In this document: positions 1 through 8,358 of the stretch, piece after piece | Layout: each line of letters opens with the position of its first letter | Position numbering within the stretch: the first letter of the stretch is position 1 | Assembly (NCBI GenBank): GCA_027494035.1 | Contig: JAOSJQ010000001.1 | Span: 1,612,001-1,676,000 of the forward strand | DNA from: UTCFX2 sp002050125 | Lineage (GTDB): Bacteria; Chloroflexota; Anaerolineae; Anaerolineales; UBA4823 | DNA: 64,000 nucleotides | Direction: 5' to 3' | Made by a program: the position numbers and the translations under genes | Notes under the pieces: model-generated | The model's database searches: none | Told to the model about the DNA's origin: nothing | The model's input: only the letters and a program-made list of their open reading frames with translations

Positions 1-410
1 GCTTTTGCTTCAACACAGTCTGCTTTCGCAAGAATTTCTTTGTTGTACTCACGGAAGGCATTTAAACGCTGAGAACTGTATTTTGGCTTTTCTTCATCTT
101 CTGGCGAGATACCCAAGACATATGCGCTGTTATCGCAAAGAAAGTACGCGGGCGGATTTTTCCCAGAGCGTGCGGGTTGTTCTGGAACTATCATATTTAG
201 CGGTTTATCCACCAGTTTTTTACCGCGTTGTACTTGCTGTGCAAGCGGGATGACGTTTTGCAAATCACCCTTTACAGACAAATCCAGCGCATAACTGACT
301 TCAACAACGCTGTAACCCGCTTGGGCGACATCGCTTTCTTCTTCATCTTCCTTGGTAGTAATTTCGTTCGACAAAATATCGTAATAACGCGCCAGCGCTT
401 GCAGGATCAT
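1..410 (-). CDS. cas8c: Cas8c (Csd1), type I-C Cascade large subunit, N-terminal part only
   Basis: This reading frame runs off the left window edge, so only about the first 136 residues are present. The protein starts MILQALARYYDIL, the characteristic opening of Cas8c/Csd1, and later has the family motif YFLCDNSAYVLGI. Cas8c is the large subunit of the type I-C interference complex and recognises the PAM and target DNA. The ATG overlaps the TGA of cas5c in an ATGA junction (407-410), so the two are translationally coupled. The rest of the operon (cas7, cas4, cas1, cas2 and an array) would lie beyond the window; no array is visible here. Confidence 0.9.
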   Translation of the reverse strand, partial: MILQALARYYDILSNEITTKEDEEESDVAQAGYSVVEVSYALDLSVKGDLQNVIPLAQQVQRGKKLVDKPLNMIVPEQPARSGKNPPAYFLCDNSAYVLGISPEDEEKPKYSSQRLNAFREYNKEILAKADCVEAK

Positions 411-1033
411 CCTCGCACCTCCAGATTGGTCAAATCCAGCACGCCGTTTTTGAGAGAAGCGCGAAAGAACTGCCGCTTGATGTCTGCCGAATCGGAGAAA
501 TCCAGATCGTGCAACATCCAACCTAATTCCATATCGCCGAGCGGGCTGGACGGGATAGGTTCGCCGTCTTCGATCAACTCCACCTTTGCGCCAAACTCGC
601 GCGTTCCTAGACTCGGCGCGTGAAAATGCTGTCCCTTACGCAGGCGGCGCAGGATCATGTTGTAGTGCTTTTCTTTAGTGTCTTCTTCGCCCGCTTTATC
701 AGTTAGATCGAAATGCGCTTCGATGACGTATTCCACATTTTTCAACACCAGCGCGGCGCGTTGCTGACGAATTTTCGTCGCTACCAGATAAGGTTTTCTT
801 TCCGAAGCCTTTTCGCTCACCTCATTTCGCCGAATGTTAGTGAATTCAATCGGCTTCAAGACGTGGATTTTGTCGATTACCCAGCGGATAGCGGGCTTCC
901 AATAGATCGCCTCGATGATGCCGCGCGCCGCCGATGGGGTGATAACGTCGTAACTGACGCGCTCCACCTTCATTTCAGGGCGGGTGAACAGGGCATAATC
1001 GCCGCTGACTCGGATTTTGATTCCGTATCCCAT
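407..1033 (-). CDS. cas5: Cas5c (Cas5d), type I-C crRNA-processing Cascade subunit
   Basis: The 208-residue protein has the RAMP-type Cas5 N-terminus followed by the segment ITPSAARGIIEAI near residue 32, highly typical of the Cas5 subtype of I-C systems. In this subtype Cas5 replaces Cas6 as the endoribonuclease that cuts pre-crRNA and stays bound to the crRNA 5' handle. The late motif GTREFGAKVELIE is also usual for the family. Length matches normal Cas5c (about 210-240 residues). It lies 18 bp after cas3 and overlaps cas8c by 4 bp, the standard cas3-cas5-cas8c order. Confidence 0.93.
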   Translation of the reverse strand: MGYGIKIRVSGDYALFTRPEMKVERVSYDVITPSAARGIIEAIYWKPAIRWVIDKIHVLKPIEFTNIRRNEVSEKASERKPYLVATKIRQQRAALVLKNVEYVIEAHFDLTDKAGEEDTKEKHYNMILRRLRKGQHFHAPSLGTREFGAKVELIEDGEPIPSSPLGDMELGWMLHDLDFSDSADIKRQFFRASLKNGVLDLTNLEVRG

Positions 1034-1051
1034 AGAACGAACCTCCTTTTT

Positions 1052-4000
1052 TCAATCGAAGAAAACCGCGTCTCCGCCTGTGTCTGCAGGCAAGACGAGG
1101 CCGGTCTCCTGGTTATAAAACTCCAGGAGGCTATTTTCTATCAGAACCTGATATGTGTCATTAATTGTCTCGATTACTCCTTTGCTCTGAAGTTTTTCAA
1201 ATTCGTTTTCATAAATATTGACAGTGAACATCTGTAGTTGTCGGGCAAGGCTATATGGGTAGGGATGATATTTCGCCTGTTGAATCAGCTTTTTGGCTTC
1301 GTCGTTATAAGGAATAACAACGGCTATGGTATTCCTGTCAATTAACCTGAAATTCTCAGCCGCCGTCTTGAAGTCAAAGTCGAGTTCGCTCGTGCCTTTG
1401 TCGAAGTATGATAGTATTTTTCTCGCGTCGAAGGCCTCTTTGCTTTGCAGGTTATACAAGAAGTTGAAATAGTATTCAATTGCTTCTTTCGAGTCGGTCT
1501 GCCCTGCAAAATCTCGCAAGGCACTCTCAGCCACCGCCGCGCCTTGCTTGATAAACGTAGGGGTCTTTTTGATGAAAGGCGTTTCAGGATCGAAGACGTA
1601 CACGTCGCTGACTTCTCGCTTCATCTCGCGGTTCACGCGCCCCGCCGCCTGAATGATAGAATCCAAACCTGCCAGCGCGCGAAAGCCGACGGGAAAATCC
1701 ACGTCAATGCCCGCTTCCATCACTTGAGTTGAGATCACGCGGCAAGTCTGATCCAGCTTTAGACGCTCTCGAACTTCGGTCAAAACCTCCTTACGATGCA
1801 TGGCGCACATCAACGTCGAAAGATGGAAACTTCCTTCCTCGTCCAACTGATCAAACAATCCTTTGGCGTGCTTGCGTGTGTTGACGATACACAGCGCCTG
1901 CGAATGCGCTTTTATCCTGTCTATCAGGTCTTCATCTGGCATCTTGCCAATATTCGTTACTTGTACGCGCTTATAAAAATCGAACAGCGCCTGCGGATCA
2001 GGAGCAAGTTCAGTAAGAGTAACGTTGGGTAGACGCCGGTCCAGCGCGGGCTGGGTGGCTGTGCAAAAGACCGCGCTCGCTCCGTAGTTTGTTACCAATT
2101 CTTTGACAGCCAGCATACAGGGGTCTAAATATTCACGCGGCAACATTTGGGCTTCGTCAAAGATGATGACGCTCTTGGCTAGGTTGTGCAATTTACGGCA
2201 GCGAGACGATTTGTTGGCAAAGAGCGATTCGAAGAATTGCACATTGGTCGTGACGACGATTGGAATATCCCAATTTTCAGAAGCCAACTTTAATTTGTCG
2301 AGCGCGTCTTTGGTTTGGTCATCGGCTGATTCCGAATCGGGCTTATCGCTCTTCTTCCAGTCAAAGTTGGAGTGATGCTCCAACACGTTCTCGTCACCAA
2401 GATATTCTTTGAATACGGCGGCATTCTGTTCAATAATGCTTGTGAACGGAATGACGTAAATTACGTGCTTCAATCCGTGCTTGACAGCATGGTTCAGCGC
2501 AAAGGCCATCGAAGCCAGAGTCTTTCCGCCGCCCGTGGGAATGGTCAGGGTGAAAAAAACCCTGTGGCGATTCCGCTTTTTCTTTACAGGCGTTGAGAGT
2601 CTCTGTCCGTTTCTTGTTGATGTCGCCTTGCGGGTTGTCGAACTTTTGCATGGCGAGATTGAACATCCCGCAAAGTTCTTCGATGCTGGCATATCCGCCG
2701 CGCGGCTTTTCGCTTTTATTCATGTAGGTTTCAGTTTCCTGAAAATCCGCATCTACCAGGGCAGAGAAAACCATGCGCGTCAGGAAGGCAAACGAAAAGC
2801 CAGGATGTTTTTTGTCAGGCTTAATTCTCAAACGCGCAGGCAGGCTCAAATCAGCGGGACGGATTTCATTTTGGTACGCGCTGTAATCCTTCAAGGCTTT
2901 TTTCTCGACGCGCGATAAAAGCGTACCGTCACCGTCTACGTCGGCAGGGGAGCCATAATCTGGTAACCCCGTGTGATGACCCGCGATGCAGTATGCCAGC
3001 ATGTCGGCAAGAAATTTCTGGTTTTGGTCTTTGTTGAATAATGCACGGATTTCCTTTGCTCCCGCTGTGGCGTGATCTACCTTGCCTCCCGAACCATCCA
3101 ATCGCCTTTGAAACTCTTTCGAGTATTTTCCAATATCGTGCAATAACGCGGCCATTTTCGCCAGTTCAGATATGCCTGCATCTGTACCAAAGGCTTCGGC
3201 TAAATTCGCCGTGTTATTCAAATGGTCTTTTAGCAATTGCCATCTGAATTTATCTTCTCCTTTGCGAGAGTGAGCGTAATAGAGCGTTTCTTCTATCTTT
3301 ACCTCCCTCACCCCATACATCTCTACCAGCTTCCTTGCTTCCCGCTCGAGCGCCCTCCTCAGTCCTTCTGGCGCCAGCACCTCGCAATCCGCGCCCCAAC
3401 CGCGCACCCAGGGGAGCATCTCCTGCCATTCAGCTACCTGGGCTTCCCATAACAACCCTCCATCGGGCTCTTCAGTCACTTTCTCGGTCTTATGCCAGAC
3501 ACTCTCGCGCAGTCGGCGGGCAGCAGGACCTGGTTTGAATCGCAGCCTCACGGTTTTCGGTTCGCTTTCGCTGCCCCAGATCCCCCAGGCATAACGGAGC
3601 AATTCTTCCTCATCGAAATCGAGCGGTAGATCGAAACGTGCAAGTTTTAATTCTGCTTTTTCAATCCGCTCGATCTTGAAAGTTAAGGTCTTACCGAACT
3701 GTTCGCTGAAACCGATCAAATAAGCGCCATCCGTCCAGAGCGAGGGTTCAATAAGATATGGATGGACCAGGTGTTGGCGCGTTTCGCGGCTCTTCAAAGC
3801 TTTATATTGAACGTCCACTTTACGATGCTCTGCCCAGCCCCGCGTAATTGCTTCGAGCGCTTTCACCCGATTTGGATCTACATTTTGGGTTAGGATTTTG
3901 TCTGCTGCCTGGACTAAACGTTCTGTCATTGGCTGTTTCAAAGCCAGAGCAAGCTTTTCAAGTGCGCTGGCAAAGTGAGGTTGAGCGATGTGGGTCTGGC

Positions 4001-4268
4001 GGGAAGCGCGCCGCGTCGCCAGATAAAGCGCAAGCGTCTCATGCAGATTTACTTTAATATTGGGCATATAGCCTATGCGATCCAAACGGTAGCGACCTGC
4101 ACCCTCCTCGACAAAAGAGTGTTCTCGTTCCAACTCGGTACGATCGCGGTATACCGTGGTGCGGTCAACATCGAGACGGGCAGCCATTTCGATATCGGTG
4201 TAACCGCGCTGTAAGTAGAGCCAGATCATTTCCTGGAGTCGTTCTACCTTTGTGAATCCTTTCGCCAT
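1052..4268 (-). CDS. cas3: WYL-domain regulator joined in frame to Cas3 HD nuclease/helicase; one frameshift
   Basis: A single frame from 4268 first encodes a WYL transcription factor: HTH (about residues 5-60, motif DRTTVYRDRTELE) and a WYL/WCX region (about 150-320). With no stop it continues into Cas3 from about residue 327 (YYAHS). The HD nuclease has LLHDIGKYSKEF, KVDHATAGA and CIAGHHTGLPD. After a frameshift at a 7-base A run (2553-2559), the helicase follows with Walker A TGGGKT, the DEAH-type box IIFDEAQML, CTATQP, and motif VI QAAGRVNRE. Dropping one A gives a continuous protein of about 1071 residues with an exact GFFTLTIPTGGGKT join. Cas3 unwinds and degrades DNA bound by Cascade. 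A WYL-Cas3 fusion is not the usual arrangement; the break is probably a sequencing error. Confidence 0.85.
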
Positions 4269-4357
4269 TATTCTTCCTCCATTCCGATAATCCGGACAGG
4301 CGGTTTATTCCCCCGGGCAATTTTTCGTTCAAGAAGATTATATCTGTTTTTACATGC

Positions 4358-4392
4358 CAGACCTGCCAGCCGGGTTATTTCTGACAGGTCTG
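4358..4392. repeat. Imperfect inverted repeat in the cas3-hemerythrin intergenic gap
   Basis: CAGACCTG (4358-4365) pairs with CAGGTCTG (4385-4392); with one mismatch the stem extends to about 12 bp. The core CTGACAGG also occurs in the hairpin at 7811. It could be a small dispersed palindrome or a terminator-like structure. The 536-bp gap 4269-4804 also holds the repeated element at 4583; I see no convincing gene in it. Confidence 0.4.
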
Positions 4393-4582
4393 TAAGCTCG
4401 ACAGGTCCCCTCAATGATCCTGTCAACCAGCGATCCCTAATGAAATTAACACGTCAATGTTGCAGAATCTGCAACATATCGGAAAACGTTTTTTTAATTG
4501 GAATAGACATAACTGACCGCACGACCTAAGACTCCAGCAAATTGCTCCTGTACCCCGCTTTGCTCCCCTACGCTCATCTCTA

Positions 4583-4634
4583 AAAATCCACCAGATTGCG
4601 TAGAACGTTTCCGCAATCATCGGATGACAAATCC
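4583..4634 (+). promoter_or_regulatory. 52-bp repeated element, copy A, upstream of hemerythrin operon
   Basis: This block matches the block at 13529-13580 at about 41 of 52 positions (hand count) without gaps. Invariant stretches are AAAATCCACCA, ATTGC, TTTCCGCA and GGATGACA. It contains a short inverted repeat, TCCG-N7-CGGA. It lies about 170 bp upstream of the hemerythrin start. Conservation in two unrelated promoter regions beside NO and stress genes suggests a regulator binding site; the regulator is unknown. Confidence 0.5.
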
Positions 4635-4804
4635 CCCGCGCTGGGTTAGGCTTGGTCCTGAGCGTTCCGAGACCAAACTTAGGGCGCCAACGCCTCGTTC
4701 GGATCAGCGACTTGGATACCATTGTATAATGGGGGCGCTCGGCGTATGGGCAGCCTCACAAGTTATATCGACCAGCAGCGGCGGCTTGCCGCAAACGGAG
4801 AGGG

Positions 4805-5227
4805 ATGATGAAGATTACCGACGTGTTGCGCGTCGAGCACCAGCTTTTACACGTGATGGACGAGGCGATGGCTGAGTGGCTGGCAAAAGCCCCCGCAATC
4901 GCGGCAGTCGAGATGCGGGGGCGCACCAGCCTGCTTTACGCCGCTTTGGAAGATCACGCTCAACGCGAGGAGCAGTATTTGTTTGCGCATCTTCGTCCGC
5001 TTTCGGACCTGGCGCGCCACCTGGTCGATATGATGATCATCGTCCACGACGAGGTGCGCAGCTTGTTCGAAGAAGTCCAAACGGTGGAAAACCCGAAAGA
5101 GCAGATCTGGACGATTCTGGATCTCACGGAGACGCACTTCGTGAGGGAGAACGAGGAAGTGTTCCCCTTGGCTGAGGAATTGATGCCGGAGGAGCTTCTT
5201 TTAGAATTGGGAAAACAGGGCGGCTGA
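4805..5227 (+). CDS. Hemerythrin HHE-domain protein
   Basis: A 140-residue all-helical protein with histidine and acidic residues spaced as in the HHE cation-binding family: EHQLLH near residue 11, LEDHAQREEQYLF near 50, VHDEV near 80 and THFVRENEEVFPLAEE near 110. Hemerythrin-like proteins bind a di-iron centre and take part in O2/NO sensing, or in repair of iron centres after NO damage (RIC/YtfE type). It heads a three-gene run with the two membrane proteins that follow (51 bp, then a 1-bp gap). A second hemerythrin sits at 25786 next to qNorB. Two ATGs are adjacent; the first is used. Confidence 0.85.
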   Translation: MMKITDVLRVEHQLLHVMDEAMAEWLAKAPAIAAVEMRGRTSLLYAALEDHAQREEQYLFAHLRPLSDLARHLVDMMIIVHDEVRSLFEEVQTVENPKEQIWTILDLTETHFVRENEEVFPLAEELMPEELLLELGKQGG

Positions 5228-5278
5228 ACCAAACCAGCCCCCTTCACTTATGAGGAGATCCGGAGGTACCTTAAACAC

Positions 5279-5698
5279 ATGCCCCCTTTGACCCGTTGGT
5301 TTCTTAAAAGCTCGCTGTTGTTTTTTATCCTGAGTGTGCTGTTTGGATTGCTGCTGGCTGTACAAACGCCGTTGAAACTGCCCGCCAGCATCGTCGCCTT
5401 TAGCCCGGTTTATTTTCACCTGTTCATGGTCGGTTGGGTGGCGCAGTTGATTTTTGGCGTGGTATTTTGGATGTTCCCCAAGTATTCCAAGGAGAAACCG
5501 CGCGGCAGCGAATTGTTAGGCTGGATCGTGTTTGGGCTGCTCAACGTTGGTCTGGCGCTGCGCGTGATTGCCGAGCCAGCCCAGGCTTTGAACCCGGCTT
5601 TGGTGTGGAGCTGGCTGCTGGCGGTTTCGGCGGTGATGCAGTGGCTGGCGGGCATGATATTTGTCGCCAACACCTGGGGCAGGGTCAAGGAGCGTTGA
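5279..5698 (+). CDS. Small four-helix membrane protein, resembles a fragment of heme-copper oxidase/NO reductase subunit I
   Basis: The 139-residue protein has about four hydrophobic helices. The segment HLFMVGWVAQLIFGVVFW, then PKYSK, resembles the helix-turn motif of cbb3/NorB-like subunits and NnrS (H..L...GW....I.G....FP). It is far too short for a full oxidase (450 residues or more), and the metal-ligand histidine set is absent. It has a good GGAGG ribosome site about 15 bp upstream. The next gene is a diverged paralogue. Context (hemerythrin, NnrS-like, NirK) suggests a role with NO or heme, but the function is not known. Confidence 0.65.
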   Translation: MPPLTRWFLKSSLLFFILSVLFGLLLAVQTPLKLPASIVAFSPVYFHLFMVGWVAQLIFGVVFWMFPKYSKEKPRGSELLGWIVFGLLNVGLALRVIAEPAQALNPALVWSWLLAVSAVMQWLAGMIFVANTWGRVKER

Positions 5699-5699
5699 G

Positions 5700-6110
5700 A
5701 TGCCGCGGCTGAGCATTTGGTTCATTCGGTCTGCCCTGACGTACCTGGTTTTGGGTTTCACCCTCGGAGCGTTGCTGCTTTTCAATAAGGGATTCCCGTT
5801 TTACCCATTCCTGTGGGGTTTACTGCCCTCGCACGTCGAGTTCGTTTTATTCGGCTGGACGGTGCAGCTGGTCATGGGGATGGCGTTTTGGATTCTTCCC
5901 AGGTTCTCGAAGTCGCCCTTCCGCGGAAACGAAAAGCTGGCTTGGGGAACGTTCATTTTGATTAACGTCGGAATCTGGCTGCATGTGCTGGGAACCATTG
6001 GATCGGGCAGCCAGTGGCTCGTCCTGACCGGCAGAGTTGCAGAAGCGCTGGGGATCGTGGTTTTTGCGGTCTATTTATGGCCGCGGATCAAGGGGGTTGG
6101 CGCCCCCTGA
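5700..6110 (+). CDS. Small four-helix membrane protein, paralogue of the preceding gene
   Basis: The start is placed at 5700, one base after the previous stop, rather than at an upstream in-frame codon inside that gene. The 136-residue product repeats the paralogue's plan: a first helix, then HVEFVLFGWTVQLVMGMAFW followed by LPRFSK, then two more helices. The shared signature is GW-x2-QL-x2-G-x2-FW-x2-P(K/R)(Y/F)SK. The two may form a heterodimer that makes up an eight-helix unit. Function unknown; likely related to NO or heme chemistry from its neighbours. Confidence 0.65.
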   Translation: MPRLSIWFIRSALTYLVLGFTLGALLLFNKGFPFYPFLWGLLPSHVEFVLFGWTVQLVMGMAFWILPRFSKSPFRGNEKLAWGTFILINVGIWLHVLGTIGSGSQWLVLTGRVAEALGIVVFAVYLWPRIKGVGAP

Positions 6111-6142
6111 CGGACGAGCGATGCCAGTTATTCCAGGCTGGG

Positions 6143-6505
6143 TCAAACCCTTGCCCGACCCGCCCAGAATTCGATCCGGTGTCCTTCGGGATCGAACACG
6201 TAGAACACTTTAGCCCCCCAGACCTCTTTGATAACAGTTGGGCTCAACCCTGCGTCTTGTAAACAGGCGCGGGCAGCCGTGATCTCAGCCACTTGCAAGC
6301 CGATTGTGACCCCTTTTCCGTCCCCACTTTTGATGGATGTGCGCGATTCGTCTGCCACGCTCAGGCGGGAAGTATTGGTCAAAATGAACTCGACGAACCA
6401 TTCGGTATAGGCGTGTATCGGCAGCTTTAATCCGAAGCGATAAAAAGCCACCGTCTCTTCCCATTTTTTGCAGTACAGAATTACGTTGGCTGTCTCGAAA
6501 TGCAT
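6143..6505 (-). CDS. VOC (glyoxalase/bleomycin resistance) family protein
   Basis: About 120 residues from the preferred start MHFETANVILYC; a longer upstream start would overlap the next gene. It shows the beta-alpha-beta-beta-beta pattern of the VOC fold: VILYCKKWEETVAFYRFGL at the start and YVFDPEGHRIEFWAG at the end, where the final glutamate is a usual metal ligand. VOC proteins are metal-dependent lyases, isomerases or dioxygenases, or bind small molecules; no substrate can be inferred. It is convergent with the gene at 5700 and lies downstream of the NnrS-like gene on the same strand. Confidence 0.8.
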   Translation of the reverse strand: MHFETANVILYCKKWEETVAFYRFGLKLPIHAYTEWFVEFILTNTSRLSVADESRTSIKSGDGKGVTIGLQVAEITAARACLQDAGLSPTVIKEVWGAKVFYVFDPEGHRIEFWAGRARV

Positions 6506-6611
6506 GATGATATCCGCTCGTTTGATGATGGTAGGAATAATCCGAGAGGATACCATAGGTTGCAGCGAACCACCAATAAACCCCCAATTTCTCCTTGCGG
6601 ATGACGTTTGA

Positions 6612-7734
6612 CTATTTGCTGCTGCTCATCCCCTTGCGCGCCGAGATCACGGTCACAACTAAGAACAAAATGACCGCCACCTCGTTGAACAGCCCCCCAG
6701 CGACGGATCGACTGCGACAGCAGCAGGTCGCCGGCAATGCGCAGCGCTAGGGACAAGTGCAAAAGGCTCAAATGAACGTAAAAAACCGAGAGGTATTTTA
6801 TCGGCACCCCCATCACGGCTGGAATGATCACCGGCGCGTGCCCAAAGATCATCGAAAACACAAATCCGATAAAGATGGTGTGCAGCATCGCGTCGTAGAT
6901 CGAACCCGCCGGATAACTGCCGCCAAAGATCATCCACAAGACGCCCCCCAGCGTCAGCCAGAGGTAACCGGGCAGCAGACAAGCCGCGATATAGCGGGTC
7001 AACCCTTGTTGACGGATCGTGTGCCGGGCAATATCGTAACGAAACAGCCATACCCCCAGAGCCGCCAGTCCAAACCCGGCAATGCGGACACCCGCGTCAA
7101 AAGCCGCCAGGGAAACAAACAACCCGACCAGCACGATTCCGGTGATGACCAGGAAAAGTGTGCGAACAGTTTTCGTAAGAACCAGCACCCGCGTCAACTC
7201 GAGCCGCTCGCCCGCGATGGTCAATACCAGGAACGCAGCCCACCACGGCGCCACCCGAAACACCGGCAGCCCAGCCATCCAGAGCGCGTTCCCCACCAGC
7301 CACAGAAAAACGCCCAGACCCATCACAGCCGAGTGCGTGGCGGGCTGCAGGCGATAGATGATGATAAAAATGATGAGGAACCCTAACGCAGCCAGTGTAA
7401 TCAATAGATGCGGCACAAAAATGGGTACCGGGAAAAACAGCGCCACACCCCCCAACCCCGCCAACAGAGGCACCAGATAATAAATCCGTCGCCCATGTTG
7501 CAGTTGACTCAGCGCCACCGCCCGCTCCAGGCTGATCAAGGTCCCCAGGAAGCCGGCGACCATCAGCGGTCCGTGTTCGAGTAACACTTGGGTGGAGATG
7601 GATGGGATTTGCCAGCCAATGCGCAGCAAACCCGCCCACAGCCCAGCCACGAGCGCGCTGAGCGACAAAACCATCAGCGGTATACGCAGCCGGCTGCGTT
7701 TCGCAAAAGGTGAGCCAGTAATATTGAACGCCAT
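6612..7734 (-). CDS. NnrS-like multi-pass membrane protein; one frameshift near the C-terminus
   Basis: About 373 residues with roughly twelve hydrophobic helices. HGPLMVAGFLGTLISLERA near residue 55 and HTIFIGFVFSMIFGHAPVII near 285 resemble the heme-binding helices of NnrS, a copper/heme membrane protein that relieves NO stress. The frame breaks at a 6-base C run (6693-6698). Removing one base restores a hydrophobic final helix ending ISARKGMSSSK at a stop at 6612, instead of a polar tail running on to 6481. It is last in the operon led by ferredoxin and box 11052. Family assignment is moderate; the membrane topology is clear. Confidence 0.65.
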
Positions 7735-7786
7735 TTTTAAGGCAACTCTCTTGAATTAAAATTCACTGCGTGCAGTTTCGTTCGCC

Positions 7787-7824
7787 CCGCCTGTCAGAGG
7801 TCAAGTTTCGCCTCTGACAGGCGG
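7787..7824. repeat. Perfect 14-bp hairpin inside the NO operon
   Basis: CCGCCTGTCAGAGG (7787-7800) and CCTCTGACAGGCGG (7811-7824) form a perfect stem with a 10-nt loop, between DUF2249 and the NnrS-like gene. On the coding (minus) strand no T run follows, so it is more likely an mRNA-processing or stability element, or partial attenuator, than a classic terminator. Confidence 0.6.
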
Positions 7825-7837
7825 AGAAATAGCCTGA

Positions 7838-8071
7838 TTATTGGCTGCGCCCGATGCGCACGCGCCAGGTTTCAGGACCTGATTCCAGGTATTCCCAGGA
7901 AAACTCGCCGGTCCGCTCAGCTTGAAATTGATAATAGAGCGGCTTGGGATCGTGGTCATTCACCAGGATAAACCCCTCCCCGTGCGGCAGGTTATCGAAC
8001 CGTTCGAAGATCATGGGGTGTCGCTGCGCCGGGGGAATGCTGCGAATATCCAGTAACGAATCGTTGCTCAT
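7838..8071 (-). CDS. DUF2249 domain protein
   Basis: A 77-residue protein that matches DUF2249 along its whole length: LDIRSIPPAQRHPMIFERFD, then GEGFILVNDHDPKPLYYQF, and the closing GEFSWEYLESGPETWRVRIG. DUF2249 proteins are small TusA-like folds found again and again beside hemerythrins, NirK and NorB; a role in NO or Fe-S stress is proposed, but the biochemistry is not settled. It lies 17 bp after the TusA-like gene and belongs to the ferredoxin-to-NnrS operon. Confidence 0.9.
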   Translation of the reverse strand: MSNDSLLDIRSIPPAQRHPMIFERFDNLPHGEGFILVNDHDPKPLYYQFQAERTGEFSWEYLESGPETWRVRIGRSQ

Positions 8072-8088
8072 CTTAAATCTCCTTTTAC

Positions 8089-8355
8089 CTATATTGATTT
8101 GGCGGGCTCTTTGCGGATCAAATAATGATATTCACGCTTCCAGAAGTGCCCGATTTTCTCTGCGTTTAAGATCGTATTCCCGGAACGGGCTGCCCAGTCC
8201 GTAAGCTCCTTCTGCGAAGCTGCGTCAGTGCTGAGGACTGCCAGGGTTTCTCCGGGGGCAAGGGCTTCCATTTTATCCAAAAGTTCGACAAAGCCGGCAG
8301 CGCAGTTGCTGCCGCGGTTATCCAGGGTTTGGGTAGCAGCCGATAAATCGTTCAT
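8089..8355 (-). CDS. TusA/SirA-like sulfur carrier family protein, CPxP motif not intact
   Basis: An 88-residue protein with the TusA fold signature LDNRGSNCAAGFVELLDKM followed by ALAPGETLAVLSTD. TusA proteins carry persulfide on the cysteine of a CPxP motif; here the cysteine is kept but the prolines are not (NCAAG), as in some YedF/SirA-like relatives. It may act as a sulfur or electron carrier for Fe-S repair alongside Mrp, MIP18 and DUF2249. It lies 3 bp downstream of the CopD-like gene. Confidence 0.8.
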   Translation of the reverse strand: MNDLSAATQTLDNRGSNCAAGFVELLDKMEALAPGETLAVLSTDAASQKELTDWAARSGNTILNAEKIGHFWKREYHYLIRKEPAKSI

Positions 8356-8358
8356 AGG

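Noticed and set aside
1..4804. A CRISPR array near the cas genes
   Set aside because: No regularly spaced repeat of 28-37 bp was seen in 1-4804; the array, if any, lies beyond the left edge.
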